Below, piece by piece: positions 56,114 to 64,000 of a stretch of 64,000 bases of DNA (position 1 is the stretch's first letter; every line of letters begins with the position of its first letter). Source of the DNA: JAPPHA01 sp965242975 (lineage in GTDB: Bacteria; Pseudomonadota; Alphaproteobacteria; Rhodobacterales; Rhodobacteraceae); the NCBI GenBank assembly GCA_965242975.1, contig CBDETS010000007.1, positions 1,178,001-1,242,000 on the forward strand, in the 5' to 3' direction. The notes under the pieces are model-generated. The model worked only from the letters and a program-made list of their open reading frames with translations. It was not told the DNA's origin and did no database searches. Position numbers and translations under genes: made by a program.

Positions 56114-57655
56114 TCAGTTTGTCGGCAATGCACGAACAATGAGTGTCGTGACCTCCACGGCGTCTTCCTCCCGGAAAAAGATTCCGGTTTCGATAATCTC
56201 GAATGACCTTGCTCCAACACGCGGGAGTTCCCGCAGTCTGGGTCTGCCTGGTACGCCATTCACGATGGTTTCGATTTCGATCATGACGTCTCGTACTTCA
56301 TGTGAGGTGGAGTTCGCCACTTTCAGGACAACCTGATCCTCGTCGAAATAGATGCCTACAGTAATATACCTTCCCGGAAAGTCCACGAGATCGAGCTTGA
56401 CGTAAGCCTCGCGAGCCTCTCTGCCGAGCTCGCCTCTCGCCCTGCTGACGGTCCGGTACAGTCTCTTGGCCTTCTCGCGATCCCCGTCGGCCAGCGCAAT
56501 TCCGGCCAGGGCATGTGACGCTTCCGCGGTTGGCAATAGATTGCTGCTTCGCTCGAGATCCCGCCGTGCGCGGGCTCTTTGCCCGAGATGATCGTACGCA
56601 AGGCCACGTCCCAGGTAATGTCCGTAATATCCGGTGTCGCGGCGGATTGCCGCATCGAATGCACGTATCGCCGCCTGATGTTGCCCCTGGCGTGCAAGAA
56701 TCCTGCCCTTGATTCCATGGAACAACGGTTCCCTCGGTTCCTGGCGAATTGCGCTCTCGATGGCATGCAGGGCGGATTCCGGGCTTTCGTCCAGCAATTG
56801 TTGCGCACGGTCTGCCTTTTCGTATGCCCCTGTGCGTGCCTGAAGGTAAGCAATACGCTGAATGTACGTCGGCCCTCCCTGCTCGCCGCCCTCGGGGAAG
56901 TCGGCCAGTGCCGCCCGGTTGTTTCGAACACGTTCGCTCGATGGCGGGTGGCTCGCAAACAGTCCTTCGAGCCATCCGGGTTGGCGGCCCCGGCTCAGAG
57001 CAACGAATTTTTCCTGCAAGGTCACTGCAGCCGCCGTGTCATACCCTGCTGCATGCATGTACTTCATACCGAAATAGTCCGCGTCACGTTCGGCATCACG
57101 GCTGTGATTTTGCTCGAACAGGTGCAACCCGACTCCACCGGCACCGAGGAGAACATCAGCATCATCCGGATCGCTGACGGCACCTGCGGCAGCGAGAAGG
57201 ATCAGTTGGCCCAAGATGCCTCGCTGCAAGGAATGAGTTCCGTGCCTCGCTGCAGCGTGCACGACTTCGTGACCAAGTACGGCAGCAAGCTCTGCTTCAT
57301 TCTCAAGTTCGACCAACAACCCCCGGGTAATCGCGATCTTGCCGCCCGGCAAGGCCCAGGCATTCGGTGTGCTGGTGTTGAGAACAACGAACTCGTACGG
57401 AAGGGATCGATCGCTTACCGCAGCCACGCGCTGGCCGACGCCATTCACGTAGTCCGTGAGCGCCGGGTCGACTGTGTACAAACCGTTCCCGGATTGCTGC
57501 AATGGACGGTAATAACGCTTACCGATGTCAATCTCCGCGGCAGTGGAAAACAGCGAGAGTTCCCGTTCCCCGGTCACGGGGTTGTCAGAGCAACCCGCCA
57601 CGACAAGCAGGCCGGAAAAAACTACGGAGACGACTGTGGGCGGGCAACGCATCAT
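56114..57655 (-). CDS. M48-family metalloprotease lipoprotein with TPR repeats
   Basis: ATG 57655 gives 513 residues beginning with a lipoprotein signal (lipobox VVAGC, Cys about residue 20). The peptidase M48 domain has the zinc motif GHEVVHAAARHG (about 129-140) and the third-ligand region RDAERDADYFGMKYM. From about residue 250 onward TPR-like helices follow (AIRAFDAAIRRDTGYYGHYLGRGLAY), then a beta-rich end. This matches BepA-like periplasmic proteases that check outer membrane protein assembly. The stretch above 57655 is not used as it lacks a signal. Confidence 0.88.
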   Translation of the reverse strand: MMRCPPTVVSVVFSGLLVVAGCSDNPVTGERELSLFSTAAEIDIGKRYYRPLQQSGNGLYTVDPALTDYVNGVGQRVAAVSDRSLPYEFVVLNTSTPNAWALPGGKIAITRGLLVELENEAELAAVLGHEVVHAAARHGTHSLQRGILGQLILLAAAGAVSDPDDADVLLGAGGVGLHLFEQNHSRDAERDADYFGMKYMHAAGYDTAAAVTLQEKFVALSRGRQPGWLEGLFASHPPSSERVRNNRAALADFPEGGEQGGPTYIQRIAYLQARTGAYEKADRAQQLLDESPESALHAIESAIRQEPREPLFHGIKGRILARQGQHQAAIRAFDAAIRRDTGYYGHYLGRGLAYDHLGQRARARRDLERSSNLLPTAEASHALAGIALADGDREKAKRLYRTVSRARGELGREAREAYVKLDLVDFPGRYITVGIYFDEDQVVLKVANSTSHEVRDVMIEIETIVNGVPGRPRLRELPRVGARSFEIIETGIFFREEDAVEVTTLIVRALPTN

Positions 57656-57945
57656 GACATGAGTACACGGTTTCGTGTCATGCACAATAAGGACGCCGGT
57701 TGCGTCGTTCGGACATGCGGTACGACCCTGTTTTCGCCAGTCATCCGGTTTGTGCGGGAACGACGTGTTCATGACCAAAGTTCCGGCCATGGGCTGAGCG
57801 ACCATCAACGGTCGGCAAACGCCGCCAGATCAATGTTCAGGTCACGCCGTGCTCAGCAGTCTTTGCTGCGCACAGCGCAGACAATCCATCGTGTCGAAGC
57901 GCGAAACGAACGCGTGGATTGACCCTTTTTATCGTACCCCACCGT
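57656..57945. other. 290-bp intergenic region
   Basis: Contains the upstream region of the M48 gene. No coding region, terminator with a T-run or known RNA is visible. Confidence 0.4.
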
Positions 57946-59739
57946 TCATCCGGCATGAAGCGGCCAGAAAACCGGGATCAGGAAACTCGCAAGTATTCCA
58001 ATCGTCAAATTGAGCGGCAGTCCCAAGCGAATGAAATCAGTAAACCTGTACCCTCCCGGACCGTAGACCAGGGTGTTCGTCTGATACCCCACGGGCGTTG
58101 CGAAACTGGCCGAAGCGGCGACCATTATGGCTACAACGAGCGGACGCGGGTCCACGCCGAGCGAATGGGCTAACGCGATCGCGACCGGGGTGATCATGAC
58201 CGCAACGGCGTTGTTCGAGACCATTTCGGTCAAAACCGACGCCAGAAGGTAGATCGCCCAAACCATGAAGAATGGTGGAAGCACGCTGATATACGGCGAA
58301 GTCACTTCCGCGATGCGCACAACGGCACCTGACGTCTCAAGGCCGGTTCCAACCACGAGCATTGCCAGCAAGAGGACCAGCAACCTGGCATCTACCGAAC
58401 CGAATGCTTCGTCTGCCTCTATTGACCGACTCAACAGGACGATGGCGACCGCTATCATGGCCAGCAGCAAGATCGGTGCGACCCCGAGCGCCGACAGAAA
58501 GACAACACAGCCAAGCGCAAGAAGCACCCAAGGTGCGTGCGTCCTCCGGTATGGCCTGACATCGGGTTCAACCAGATCGACGGTATTCTGTTCATCGGAA
58601 AGTCGCCTGATGTCTTGGGGAGCGCCTTCGAGAAGAAGCGTGTCGCCGACCTGGATCGCCAAATTGTCGAGTTGACCGCGAAGGTTCTGGTTCCTTCGAT
58701 GGATGGCAAGCAGGTAAACCCCGTAACGGCGGCGTAACCGAAGGGCACGCACACGTTTTCCGACCAACAGGCAGCCGGGCGTTATCAGGGCTTCAACCGT
58801 CGTGGACTCGCGAGATGATACGGTGTCCGTAACCGCGACCCCAATTTCCCTGCTCTCTTTCAGGGCGAGGAGCTCTCCGACTGCCGTACGCAGGATGACA
58901 CGGTCTCCTTCCTGAAGCGTGATTTCAGGAAGATCGCGCCGAAGTGATTCATCTCCCCTGACGACATCGATGACGCGGCCGCCCTGGTACCGGAACTCGG
59001 TGACCTCAAGCGGCTTTTGGCCCGCCAAGGTGCTGCCCTCGGAGACCGTTACTTCCGTAAAAAACCGCTTAGGTCGCCTGTCGCCCAAGATGCTGCTGAC
59101 AGTCTCCCTGTGCGGCAGCGTCCTTGGAGCGAGGATCAGGATATAAGCGATTCCGTACAGAGCCAAAATCACCGCCAACGGAGTGACTTCGAAAATCCCG
59201 AACGGTTCAAGGCCACTTGCGCGCGCCACGCCGTCAACGATGAGATTGGTGGACGTGCCGATCAGGGTGCACATTCCGCCGAGAATCGCGACATACGACA
59301 AGGGAATCAGCAGTTTTGACGCGGCAGTGCCCAATGTCTTCGCCAGTTTGATGGCGACCGGGATGAGAACGACAACGACAGGCGTATTGTTCATGAACGC
59401 CGATGCGAACAGGACGACACATGCAAGGACGCCAAGAACCAGGATCGGGTATTTTTCGGCGCGCGCGCCAACCCATCCCGTCAACAGCGCCAATGTACCG
59501 GCCCGCACGAGCGCACCGGACAGTATGAACATCATCGCAACCGTCCAGGGCGCCGGATTGGACAGGACGCCAAGCGCGCGCTCCATTGGAACAACTCCGG
59601 AAATGATCATTCCGGTTGCGGCCGAAAACGCGACAACGTCGGGGGGAAAGCGCTCGGATAGAAACGCAATGAACATGCAGAGAACGATCGTGCATGCGAT
59701 TGCGACGTGCCAGGTCTCGGGGAGCAGTTCCGGGATCAT
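57946..59739 (-). CDS. SLC13-family carrier with two TrkA-C domains
   Basis: The 597-residue protein has two membrane halves of five to six helices each (FIAFLSERFPPDVVAFSAATGMIISG; NNTPVVVVLIPVAIKLAKTLG; later LLVLLLAMLVVGTGLETSG and NAVAVMITPVAIALAHSLGVDPRPLV). Between them, at about 205-390, lie two RCK_C/TrkA-C domains (LEVTEFRYQGGRVIDVVRGD, LQEGDRVILRTAVGELLAL). The SNT-type substrate motifs GTSTNLIVDG and GYQTNTLVYGPGGYRF are conserved. Members carry sulfate, dicarboxylates or other anions with sodium. Confidence 0.88.
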   Translation of the reverse strand: MIPELLPETWHVAIACTIVLCMFIAFLSERFPPDVVAFSAATGMIISGVVPMERALGVLSNPAPWTVAMMFILSGALVRAGTLALLTGWVGARAEKYPILVLGVLACVVLFASAFMNNTPVVVVLIPVAIKLAKTLGTAASKLLIPLSYVAILGGMCTLIGTSTNLIVDGVARASGLEPFGIFEVTPLAVILALYGIAYILILAPRTLPHRETVSSILGDRRPKRFFTEVTVSEGSTLAGQKPLEVTEFRYQGGRVIDVVRGDESLRRDLPEITLQEGDRVILRTAVGELLALKESREIGVAVTDTVSSRESTTVEALITPGCLLVGKRVRALRLRRRYGVYLLAIHRRNQNLRGQLDNLAIQVGDTLLLEGAPQDIRRLSDEQNTVDLVEPDVRPYRRTHAPWVLLALGCVVFLSALGVAPILLLAMIAVAIVLLSRSIEADEAFGSVDARLLVLLLAMLVVGTGLETSGAVVRIAEVTSPYISVLPPFFMVWAIYLLASVLTEMVSNNAVAVMITPVAIALAHSLGVDPRPLVVAIMVAASASFATPVGYQTNTLVYGPGGYRFTDFIRLGLPLNLTIGILASFLIPVFWPLHAG

Positions 59740-59799
59740 CTGACGACACGCGTCCGGGGCTTGATCGGATGAATTCGCATAACTACTCGTTCGTCAACC

Positions 59800-60726
59800 T
59801 CAAGTCACCTCGCGGGAGGCTCTCCTCTCCTTTGATGGTTTTCCCGGCTGCACCAGGACCAGCCCGATGGTCATCAGAACCACGGCTCCCCAGATCCAGC
59901 CGGAATACCTCTCGCCGAGGAGGATTATGGACCAGAATACCCCGAATCCGGTCACAATGTAGGCAACCTGCGCCGCGAATACGGTTCCGGCACGTCTGAC
60001 CAGCCAAACGTACCCTGCATAGCAAAACGCATGCAAGACAGAGAGGCCCAGGAGCGCGTATTCCGCGGGTCCCCATACTTGCGACAGGTCGATCCAGTGA
60101 CCGGTCACGGCGGTCAGCGGAACGGAAATCAGGAATCCGATCAGGGATGCCCAGAAGATCGCCTCGACAGGATTCAACCCGGCAAGCCCCATCTTCCCAA
60201 CGATATTTGCCTCGGTCGCGTAGCAAAACGGAGCAATCATTGCCAAAAGCACGAACCCCCCTGCGGCCGGGTTGGGGAGACTCGTGTCAGGACCGAGAAG
60301 CAGGACGATCGCAGCCGCTCCAAACAGGATCCCGACCATTCGCAAAATCCTGGGTTTTTCATTTCCGACGAGAATCGCGATGGGCAACGCGAACATGGGA
60401 ACGAGCGCAACGATTATGGACATGACCCCTGCCGGGAGTTCGACTGCTGCCTGGTACGAGAACGTATTCGGGGCAATCGTTCCCGACACCGCGATTATCG
60501 TGCAAATGACCAGCCGGGGCCAAGTCAGGGGACGAATGCGTCGTCTCCGCCCACCGACAAATGCCAGCACGGTCAAACATGCCCCGGAAAAAACAAGCTG
60601 CCAGAGGATCAGTCCAAAATGACCATGACCCGTCGAAACGGCGATACGGGTCATCGGCATCGTCAGACCCCAAACTGCGCCCAGGAGGAGAAGGGCTGTC
60701 CAGAGAAACACCTGTTCGTTAATCAA
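59800..60726 (-). CDS. EamA-family (DMT) transporter
   Basis: The 308-residue protein has ten predicted helices in two EamA repeats; recognisable parts are VWGLTMPMTRIAVS, ELPAGVMSIIVALVPMFALPIAIL and YSGWIWGAVVLMTIGLVLV. The start is TTG 60726, four bases inside the end of the phosphoesterase gene. DMT carriers export small metabolites such as amino acids or purines. The coupling to the upstream phosphoesterase suggests co-expression only. Confidence 0.85.
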   Translation of the reverse strand: MINEQVFLWTALLLLGAVWGLTMPMTRIAVSTGHGHFGLILWQLVFSGACLTVLAFVGGRRRRIRPLTWPRLVICTIIAVSGTIAPNTFSYQAAVELPAGVMSIIVALVPMFALPIAILVGNEKPRILRMVGILFGAAAIVLLLGPDTSLPNPAAGGFVLLAMIAPFCYATEANIVGKMGLAGLNPVEAIFWASLIGFLISVPLTAVTGHWIDLSQVWGPAEYALLGLSVLHAFCYAGYVWLVRRAGTVFAAQVAYIVTGFGVFWSIILLGERYSGWIWGAVVLMTIGLVLVQPGKPSKERRASREVT

Positions 60727-61535
60727 CTGCTGCTTCGTCGAAACAACCCTCCGATCTGAATCTGTTCAATGGAAACCGCCAGTCCCGTCTCGTCCGAGGT
60801 CGTCACGATCAAGCCGGAAACGGTCGCTTCGCCGGTAGCTGGAGTTGCGCGCCCCCTTTTTACGCCGGTCCTGAACTGACCCAGCGGAATCTCTTGATCA
60901 AATCCGATGACGCTTTGGTACACTCCGCACATCCCTGCGTCGGTCAAGTATGCTGTTCCGTGGGGCAAAATCCGCCCATCGGCCGTCGGAATATGCGTGT
61001 GTGAGCCGACAACCAGTGACGCACGACCGTCGAGGAAATGCCCCATGGCGTTTTTTTCCGAGGTCGCTTCCGCGTGAATATCCACGATCACTGCGTCCGC
61101 ACGACCTTTGAGCGGTGCTGTCCTCAGGGCCTCGTCGACCGCGGAGAACGGATCGTCGAAGGTCGGTTTCATGAAGACGCGGCCAAGTACGAGCGCGACA
61201 AACACTCTTCGTCCGCCGGCCGTCTCGAAAAAACCGGCGCCACGCCCCGGCACTGCTTTCCCGTAATTTAACGGCCGCAGGATCCGTTGGTCCTGCTCCA
61301 CGCCGTGGAGCATTTCCTTCTGGTCGAAAGCGTGGTCGCCCAGCGTAAGACAATCGGCGCCCGCATCAAAAAACTGGTGCGCATGCGCACAGGTCAGTCC
61401 AAGGCCATTCGTCGCGTTTTCCGCGTTGACGACGGTGAAGTCGATTGCGCGTTCGTTGCGCAATTTGGGCAGAACAGTATGAACTGCCCGCCGCCCCGCC
61501 TTTCCGACCACATCGCCAAGGTAAAGCAATCTCAT
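60723..61535 (-). CDS. TIGR00282-family metallophosphoesterase (YmdB-like)
   Basis: The 270-residue protein starts MRLLYLGDVVGKAGRRAV, the diagnostic metal-binding N-terminus, followed by FTVVNAENATNGLGLT, CLTLGDHAFDQKEM, VDIHAEATSEKNAMGHFLDG and VGSHTHIPTADGRILPHGTAYLTDAGMCGV. These dinuclear metal phosphodiesterases (YmdB in Bacillus) hydrolyse cyclic nucleotides in vitro. A decayed copy of its 3' end lies 2 kb upstream at 62742-63065. The gene lies 107 bp after fau. Confidence 0.9.
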   Translation of the reverse strand: MRLLYLGDVVGKAGRRAVHTVLPKLRNERAIDFTVVNAENATNGLGLTCAHAHQFFDAGADCLTLGDHAFDQKEMLHGVEQDQRILRPLNYGKAVPGRGAGFFETAGGRRVFVALVLGRVFMKPTFDDPFSAVDEALRTAPLKGRADAVIVDIHAEATSEKNAMGHFLDGRASLVVGSHTHIPTADGRILPHGTAYLTDAGMCGVYQSVIGFDQEIPLGQFRTGVKRGRATPATGEATVSGLIVTTSDETGLAVSIEQIQIGGLFRRSSS

Positions 61536-61642
61536 GGTTCACCGATAGGTTCCAGCATTGGAAACAACAAGCGGATTCGCCGAAAAACAGTTGGAGGCCT
61601 TGCATCGCTTTGCCCTAACTCCCTTGCGGACTCACCTTCCGT

Positions 61643-62227
61643 TCACGGTTCAGCGATAATCAATCCGGCTTCCGTGACAATTGCATCAAGGCGCTGATCG
61701 TGCACATCACGCGGAATCGCAGGGTGTTCCTGGACAGAGTGGGCGAATCCGACAGCAACCAAGGGTCGGTCAGTTTGGGTACGCTTGGCACGCAGGATCT
61801 GAAGGGTCCGGTCGTAGAACCCTCCCCCGTATCCGAGCCTAGTGCAGGCCGAATCAAACGCAACGACCGGTACGATCAGCGAGTCCGGTTCAACAAGGTC
61901 CCCGCTTTCCGGAATGGACGTGCCGAACGCGTTCCGGATCAACGGGATGCCCGGCATCCATTTCCGGAACTTGAGTGGCAGTCCTGGACCGCAAACAACA
62001 GGAACGCATACAATCGAATTAATTTCTGTTAGGTAAACCATTGTATTTGTAGGATCAATTTCAGATCGGATCGGCAAGTACCCGGCCACGGTCCTTCCCT
62101 GGCCGACCTGATCGAGGAAACCAATTAACCGTTCATTGGCGCGTCTGGTTGCCGACCTGCTTGCGGCGTACCGGCGGCGTTCAAGTGCGGACTTCCGAAG
62201 TCTTGCCTTGTTGTCCGCGATGTTCAT
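61643..62227 (-). CDS. fau: 5-formyltetrahydrofolate cyclo-ligase
   Basis: ATG 62227 gives 194 residues; ATG 62239 is an alternative. The family ATP/folate motif RLGYGGGFYDRTL is at about residues 135-147, with the early KSALERRRYAASRS and VAGYLPIRSEIDP. It converts 5-formyl-THF to 5,10-methenyl-THF. In many proteobacteria this gene lies downstream of the 6S RNA gene, which motivated the search of the 260 bp upstream. Confidence 0.9.
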   Translation of the reverse strand: MNIADNKARLRKSALERRRYAASRSATRRANERLIGFLDQVGQGRTVAGYLPIRSEIDPTNTMVYLTEINSIVCVPVVCGPGLPLKFRKWMPGIPLIRNAFGTSIPESGDLVEPDSLIVPVVAFDSACTRLGYGGGFYDRTLQILRAKRTQTDRPLVAVGFAHSVQEHPAIPRDVHDQRLDAIVTEAGLIIAEP

Positions 62228-62309
62228 GGAGCCGATCATGCAGTTTTCGCGGAAAGGGGTAATTCGGCGGAACCGCCAATCCAACCGTAGAGGCTGTCAT
62301 ATTTCTCGT

Positions 62310-62488
62310 ACGCCCGGTCATGCCAGGTGGGCACCGGATGCGAAAGGCCAAGACCAACCACAGAGCCAGCTCCCCAGAAAAACGTGTCGGCGACTGGAAT
62401 ATCGCAACTACGAGAAGGGCAGTATCCGCCTCTTGCGCGTTTAATCGACCCTTCCTCTTCAGGCAAGCACCGAAGCCAGAAGTCGGTT
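62310..62488 (-). ncRNA. ssrS: candidate 6S RNA (ssrS) upstream of fau
   Basis: A perfect -10 box TATAAT lies on the minus strand at 62498-62493. The predicted transcript starts near 62488 and has strong pairing: TTGCAAC with GTTGCGA, and GAG-AAGGG with CCCTTCTC. Within it, GCGATATTCC and later GTGGTTGGT occur in the order seen in enterobacterial 6S RNA (GATATTTC and GGTTGGT). Position directly before fau is the classical ssrS location. The 3' end, near 62310-62325, is a guess, and the -35 element is weak. A 76-codon open frame (62236-62466) overlaps it but has no ribosome binding site. Confidence 0.4.
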
Positions 62489-62741
62489 GCAAATTATACG
62501 CATTGATCAAGTAACCGGCATTCTCACGATCCCCGGTCGTTCCGGTGTATTCCCGCGAATTGCCGTAAAGGGCAGGATCAAAATGACACGATGTCGGGCA
62601 GGTAGCTGCGCGCTGACCATAACGTGCCCCTTGAGCGCATGGAGTCAGGCTCGTCGGGTCCCATCGATTGCCATGATCAGCACATAATGGAGCAAGGGCA
62701 ACTCAACGAGATTCTTGCTCGTCTTTCAGTCGATGTACACC

Positions 62742-63065
62742 CGAACACACTTTCCGTCTGAACCCGTTCAACTGAAGCCGCCGGTTCTGGCTTGTCTGCA
62801 ATCGGCACGCCCAAACCTGACTCAACCGGTCACTTCGCCGGGTTCAGGCGTCGTGCTTCCCTGTCGATGCCGGTCCTGAACCGGACCGGTGGAATCCGCT
62901 GATCAAATCCAGGAGTTTCCTGGTGAACTCCGCACATGCCCGGTTCTGTCAGGTTTGCAGTTGCACAGTTGTCGATGAAGGTACACCTGCCCGCAGTCTT
63001 GGTGAATGCCGAATGAACGGCATGACTATCGACGTCACAGACGAACAACCTCTCGTGCCAATCAC
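62742..63065 (-). pseudogene. decayed duplicate of the TIGR00282 phosphoesterase 3' end
   Basis: On the minus strand the frame reads CATANLTEPGMCGVHQETPG, then FDQRIPPVRFRTGIDREARR, matching GTAYLTDAGMCGVYQSVIGFDQEIPLGQFRTGVKRG of the intact gene at 60723-61535. After a stop at LNPAK the similarity continues (SGLGVPIADKPEPAASVERVQ against SGLIVTTSDETGLAVSIEQIQ). Upstream, DVDSHAVHSAFTKTAGR aligns loosely with the SHTHIPTADGR region after a deletion. DNA identity is also visible (for example GATCAAATCC and AACTCCGCACAT). It is a non-functional partial copy. Confidence 0.85.
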
Positions 63066-63069
63066 CCGT

Positions 63070-63380
63070 TCCGGGACTGCCCCAACCTGATCCTGACGTA
63101 GCGTAAAATCGACGGAACGGAGGACGAACGCGGCAGGAATCTGAAAGTGTTCGTAGAAAAGTGCGGGGTCGAAGTGGGTCCCATGAGGCAGAGGAGGCAG
63201 ACAAAACGTCACATACTCGGCATCAGCGGGATCTGCAGCGATGTAGAAGCCAACCGGCACGTTGCCGCCGGTATTGAGTACCACTTGGTCGCGAAACATG
63301 GCCGCAGCAGCCAGAATCATGGCAAGGGCCACCACCAAATATCGAAACGGGAGGCTGGTGGTTGAGGAAAGAATCATCAA
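63070..63380 (-). pseudogene. TraF-like S26 signal-peptidase fragment
   Basis: The minus-strand frame from ATG 63380 has one N-terminal membrane helix (YLVVALAMILAAAAMF) then LNTGGNVPVGFYIAADPAD and AEYVTFCLPPLP, the pattern of conjugative-transfer TraF-type S26 peptidases around the catalytic Ser/Thr site (here NTGGNVPVGFY, where the family has N-x-[ST]-x-S-x-P-x-G). The lysine-containing second half (KRV.A.PGD) is missing; the frame runs into the phosphoesterase relic. The missing Lys half means it cannot be active. Confidence 0.4.
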
Positions 63381-63492
63381 CGATCGAAAGTCAGCAACCG
63401 GTGACAGCCACTGAACCGGTTTCCGCCGACTGCCGGGGCGTTACGCACTTCATGATGTCGTGGCCCGAAACGATCTCTGCCTGACGGAGTTC

Positions 63493-63723
63493 TCACGTTG
63501 TCTGCAAATTCAGCCAGAGTCGCGGCGGCGTCCCGAAATACCGTGCAAGCCGTAGAGCCGTGTTCGCGCTCACACCCCGCTGGCGGTTCAAGATCATCGT
63601 CATCCTGTTCTCCGGCACGCCCAGCGTTTTCGACAGCGCATTGGCCGACAGCCCGAGCTCATCGAGCTCGTCGCACAGGATTTCTCCGGGATGCACCGGC
63701 TTGATGTCGTACCTGGTGTTCAT
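63493..63723 (-). CDS. higA: HigA-like antitoxin, C-terminally shortened
   Basis: The 76-residue protein has the HigA/VapI XRE helix-turn-helix: KPVHPGEILCDELDELGLSANALSKTLGVPENRMTMILNRQRG, then SANTALRLARYFGTPPRLWLNLQ. Family members normally continue some 20 residues beyond WLNLQ; here the frame stops after two residues. The DNA-binding part is complete, but toxin binding may be affected. It lies 12 bp after the remains of higB. Confidence 0.8.
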   Translation of the reverse strand: MNTRYDIKPVHPGEILCDELDELGLSANALSKTLGVPENRMTMILNRQRGVSANTALRLARYFGTPPRLWLNLQTT

Positions 63724-63735
63724 ATCAAGACGCCC

Positions 63736-63793
63736 TCAGTGACAATCCACGATCTCTACGTCGAACGGTCCTTCGTCCGTCATCGTTGATGCG
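63736..63793 (-). pseudogene. HigB toxin remnant
   Basis: The last codons of a HigB/RelE toxin are visible on the minus strand: GPFDVEIVDCH and stop at 63736, preceded after an internal deletion by RIND (63782-63793). Intact HigB ends RINDQWRICFRW-x-DAYDVEIVDYH. Everything upstream is replaced by the end of the zeta-like gene. The toxin is therefore lost. Confidence 0.6.
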
Positions 63794-64000
63794 GTAGCCC
63801 GGTCAAGACGAGAGCCGTGCTCACCCAGTCGGGGATAACCTCAGCGGTCCACCATGCCCCGTCCCAGAAGAAAGCAACCTCCCGGTGCGGGCGGTTGAGA
63901 TCGGTGTTGTCGTAAAGCGAGGCAACGTCTGACCGCGCGATCGCTTTCGGAAGATTTGCGTGCGACCGCACAAACCGCCGCCTTGCGTCGGCTTCCGGAA
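63780..64000 (-). CDS. zeta-toxin-like ATPase, C-terminal part (cut by window edge)
   Basis: The frame is open from the right edge to TGA 63780. The visible 72 residues read RRRFVRSHANLPKAIARSDV, ASLYDNTDLNRPHREVAFFW and PDWVSTALVLTG, the C-terminal pattern of the predicted ABC-type ATPase/zeta-toxin family (RY-x-RS-x-NL...A...D....DN). The P-loop lies outside the window. Its 3' end merges with the higB remnant, so the natural end may be altered. Zeta-type proteins are kinases of toxin-antitoxin or stress systems. Confidence 0.6.
   Translation of the reverse strand, partial: PEADARRRFVRSHANLPKAIARSDVASLYDNTDLNRPHREVAFFWDGAWWTAEVIPDWVSTALVLTGLPHQR

Noticed and set aside
56579..57922. 447-codon plus-strand open frame
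   Set aside because: Shadow of the M48 protease gene; no ribosome binding site or family pattern.
62236..62466. 76-codon minus-strand open frame before fau
   Set aside because: No ribosome binding site, overlaps the fau start, and the region is better explained as a structured RNA or leader.

Overview
The window looks like a chromosomal segment of an alphaproteobacterium. The evidence is a GTTC-N7-GTTC LexA box in front of an imuA-imuB-dnaE2 mutagenesis cassette, a single-chain pntA with fused membrane helices, CoxD/CoxE/CoxI-type molybdenum enzyme maturation genes, a membrane urate hydroxylase with a cytochrome c domain, and a complete propionyl-CoA to succinyl-CoA pathway. The DNA is GC-rich and genes are packed in short operons, many with 4-bp start/stop overlaps. 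Species cannot be named from this sequence alone.

Layout. 1-930: tail of an IS110-type transposase and decayed DNA, bounded by an atypical tRNA-Tyr(GTA) on the minus strand. 1.1-7.8 kb: a beta-hydroxyacid-type dehydrogenase, a thiamine-diphosphate enzyme, rlmB, a secreted YHS protein, a CoA-binding protein and metY. 8.1-10.7 kb: a four-gene bufferin operon (bufA precursor, bufB MNIO enzyme, bufC partner, bufD DoxX membrane protein). 10.8-15.6 kb: a molybdenum hydroxylase maturation operon (AAA ATPase, VWA protein, XdhC/CoxI, fused MPT-binding/MocA protein) without the hydroxylase itself; a lone coxG-like gene lies at 33.8 kb. 15.7-18.4 kb: an mgtE broken by a one-base frameshift, then a decayed phage-type metallopeptidase. 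18.4-22 kb: urate and nucleoside catabolism (puuD, uraD, deoB, cdd). 22-31 kb: prpE, methylmalonyl-CoA mutase, pccA, pccB and a tiny Met/Glu-rich lipoprotein. 31.5-40.8 kb: MFS exporter, coxG, a GMC dehydrogenase, pyrE, pntAB and a YebC regulator.

41.5-48.4 kb holds a CUT2-type sugar ABC transporter operon with a divergent cupin and an Ldh2-family dehydrogenase, plus a relic that resembles an IS200/IS605 right end in its leader. 48.7-54 kb is the SOS mutagenesis cassette. 54-62 kb has a lactonase-like protein, an IS630 relic, an M48 lipoprotein protease with TPRs, an SLC13 carrier, an EamA exporter, a YmdB-like phosphoesterase and fau, the last with a candidate 6S RNA upstream. 62.7-64 kb is a graveyard: a decayed second copy of the phosphoesterase 3' end, a TraF-like fragment, a truncated HigBA pair and the end of a zeta-toxin-like gene.

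Functionally, PrpE makes propionyl-CoA, PccA/PccB carboxylate it and the mutase isomerises methylmalonyl-CoA to succinyl-CoA. PuuD and UraD act in urate breakdown, and DeoB and Cdd recycle nucleosides. The most interesting items are the bufferin operon, the unusual tRNA-Tyr, the rearranged repeat pair shared by 226-375 and 17642-18300, the Met/Glu-rich lipoprotein, the mgtE frameshift, the candidate 6S RNA and the partial duplication of the phosphoesterase gene. I found no CRISPR array and no clear wholly new defence system.
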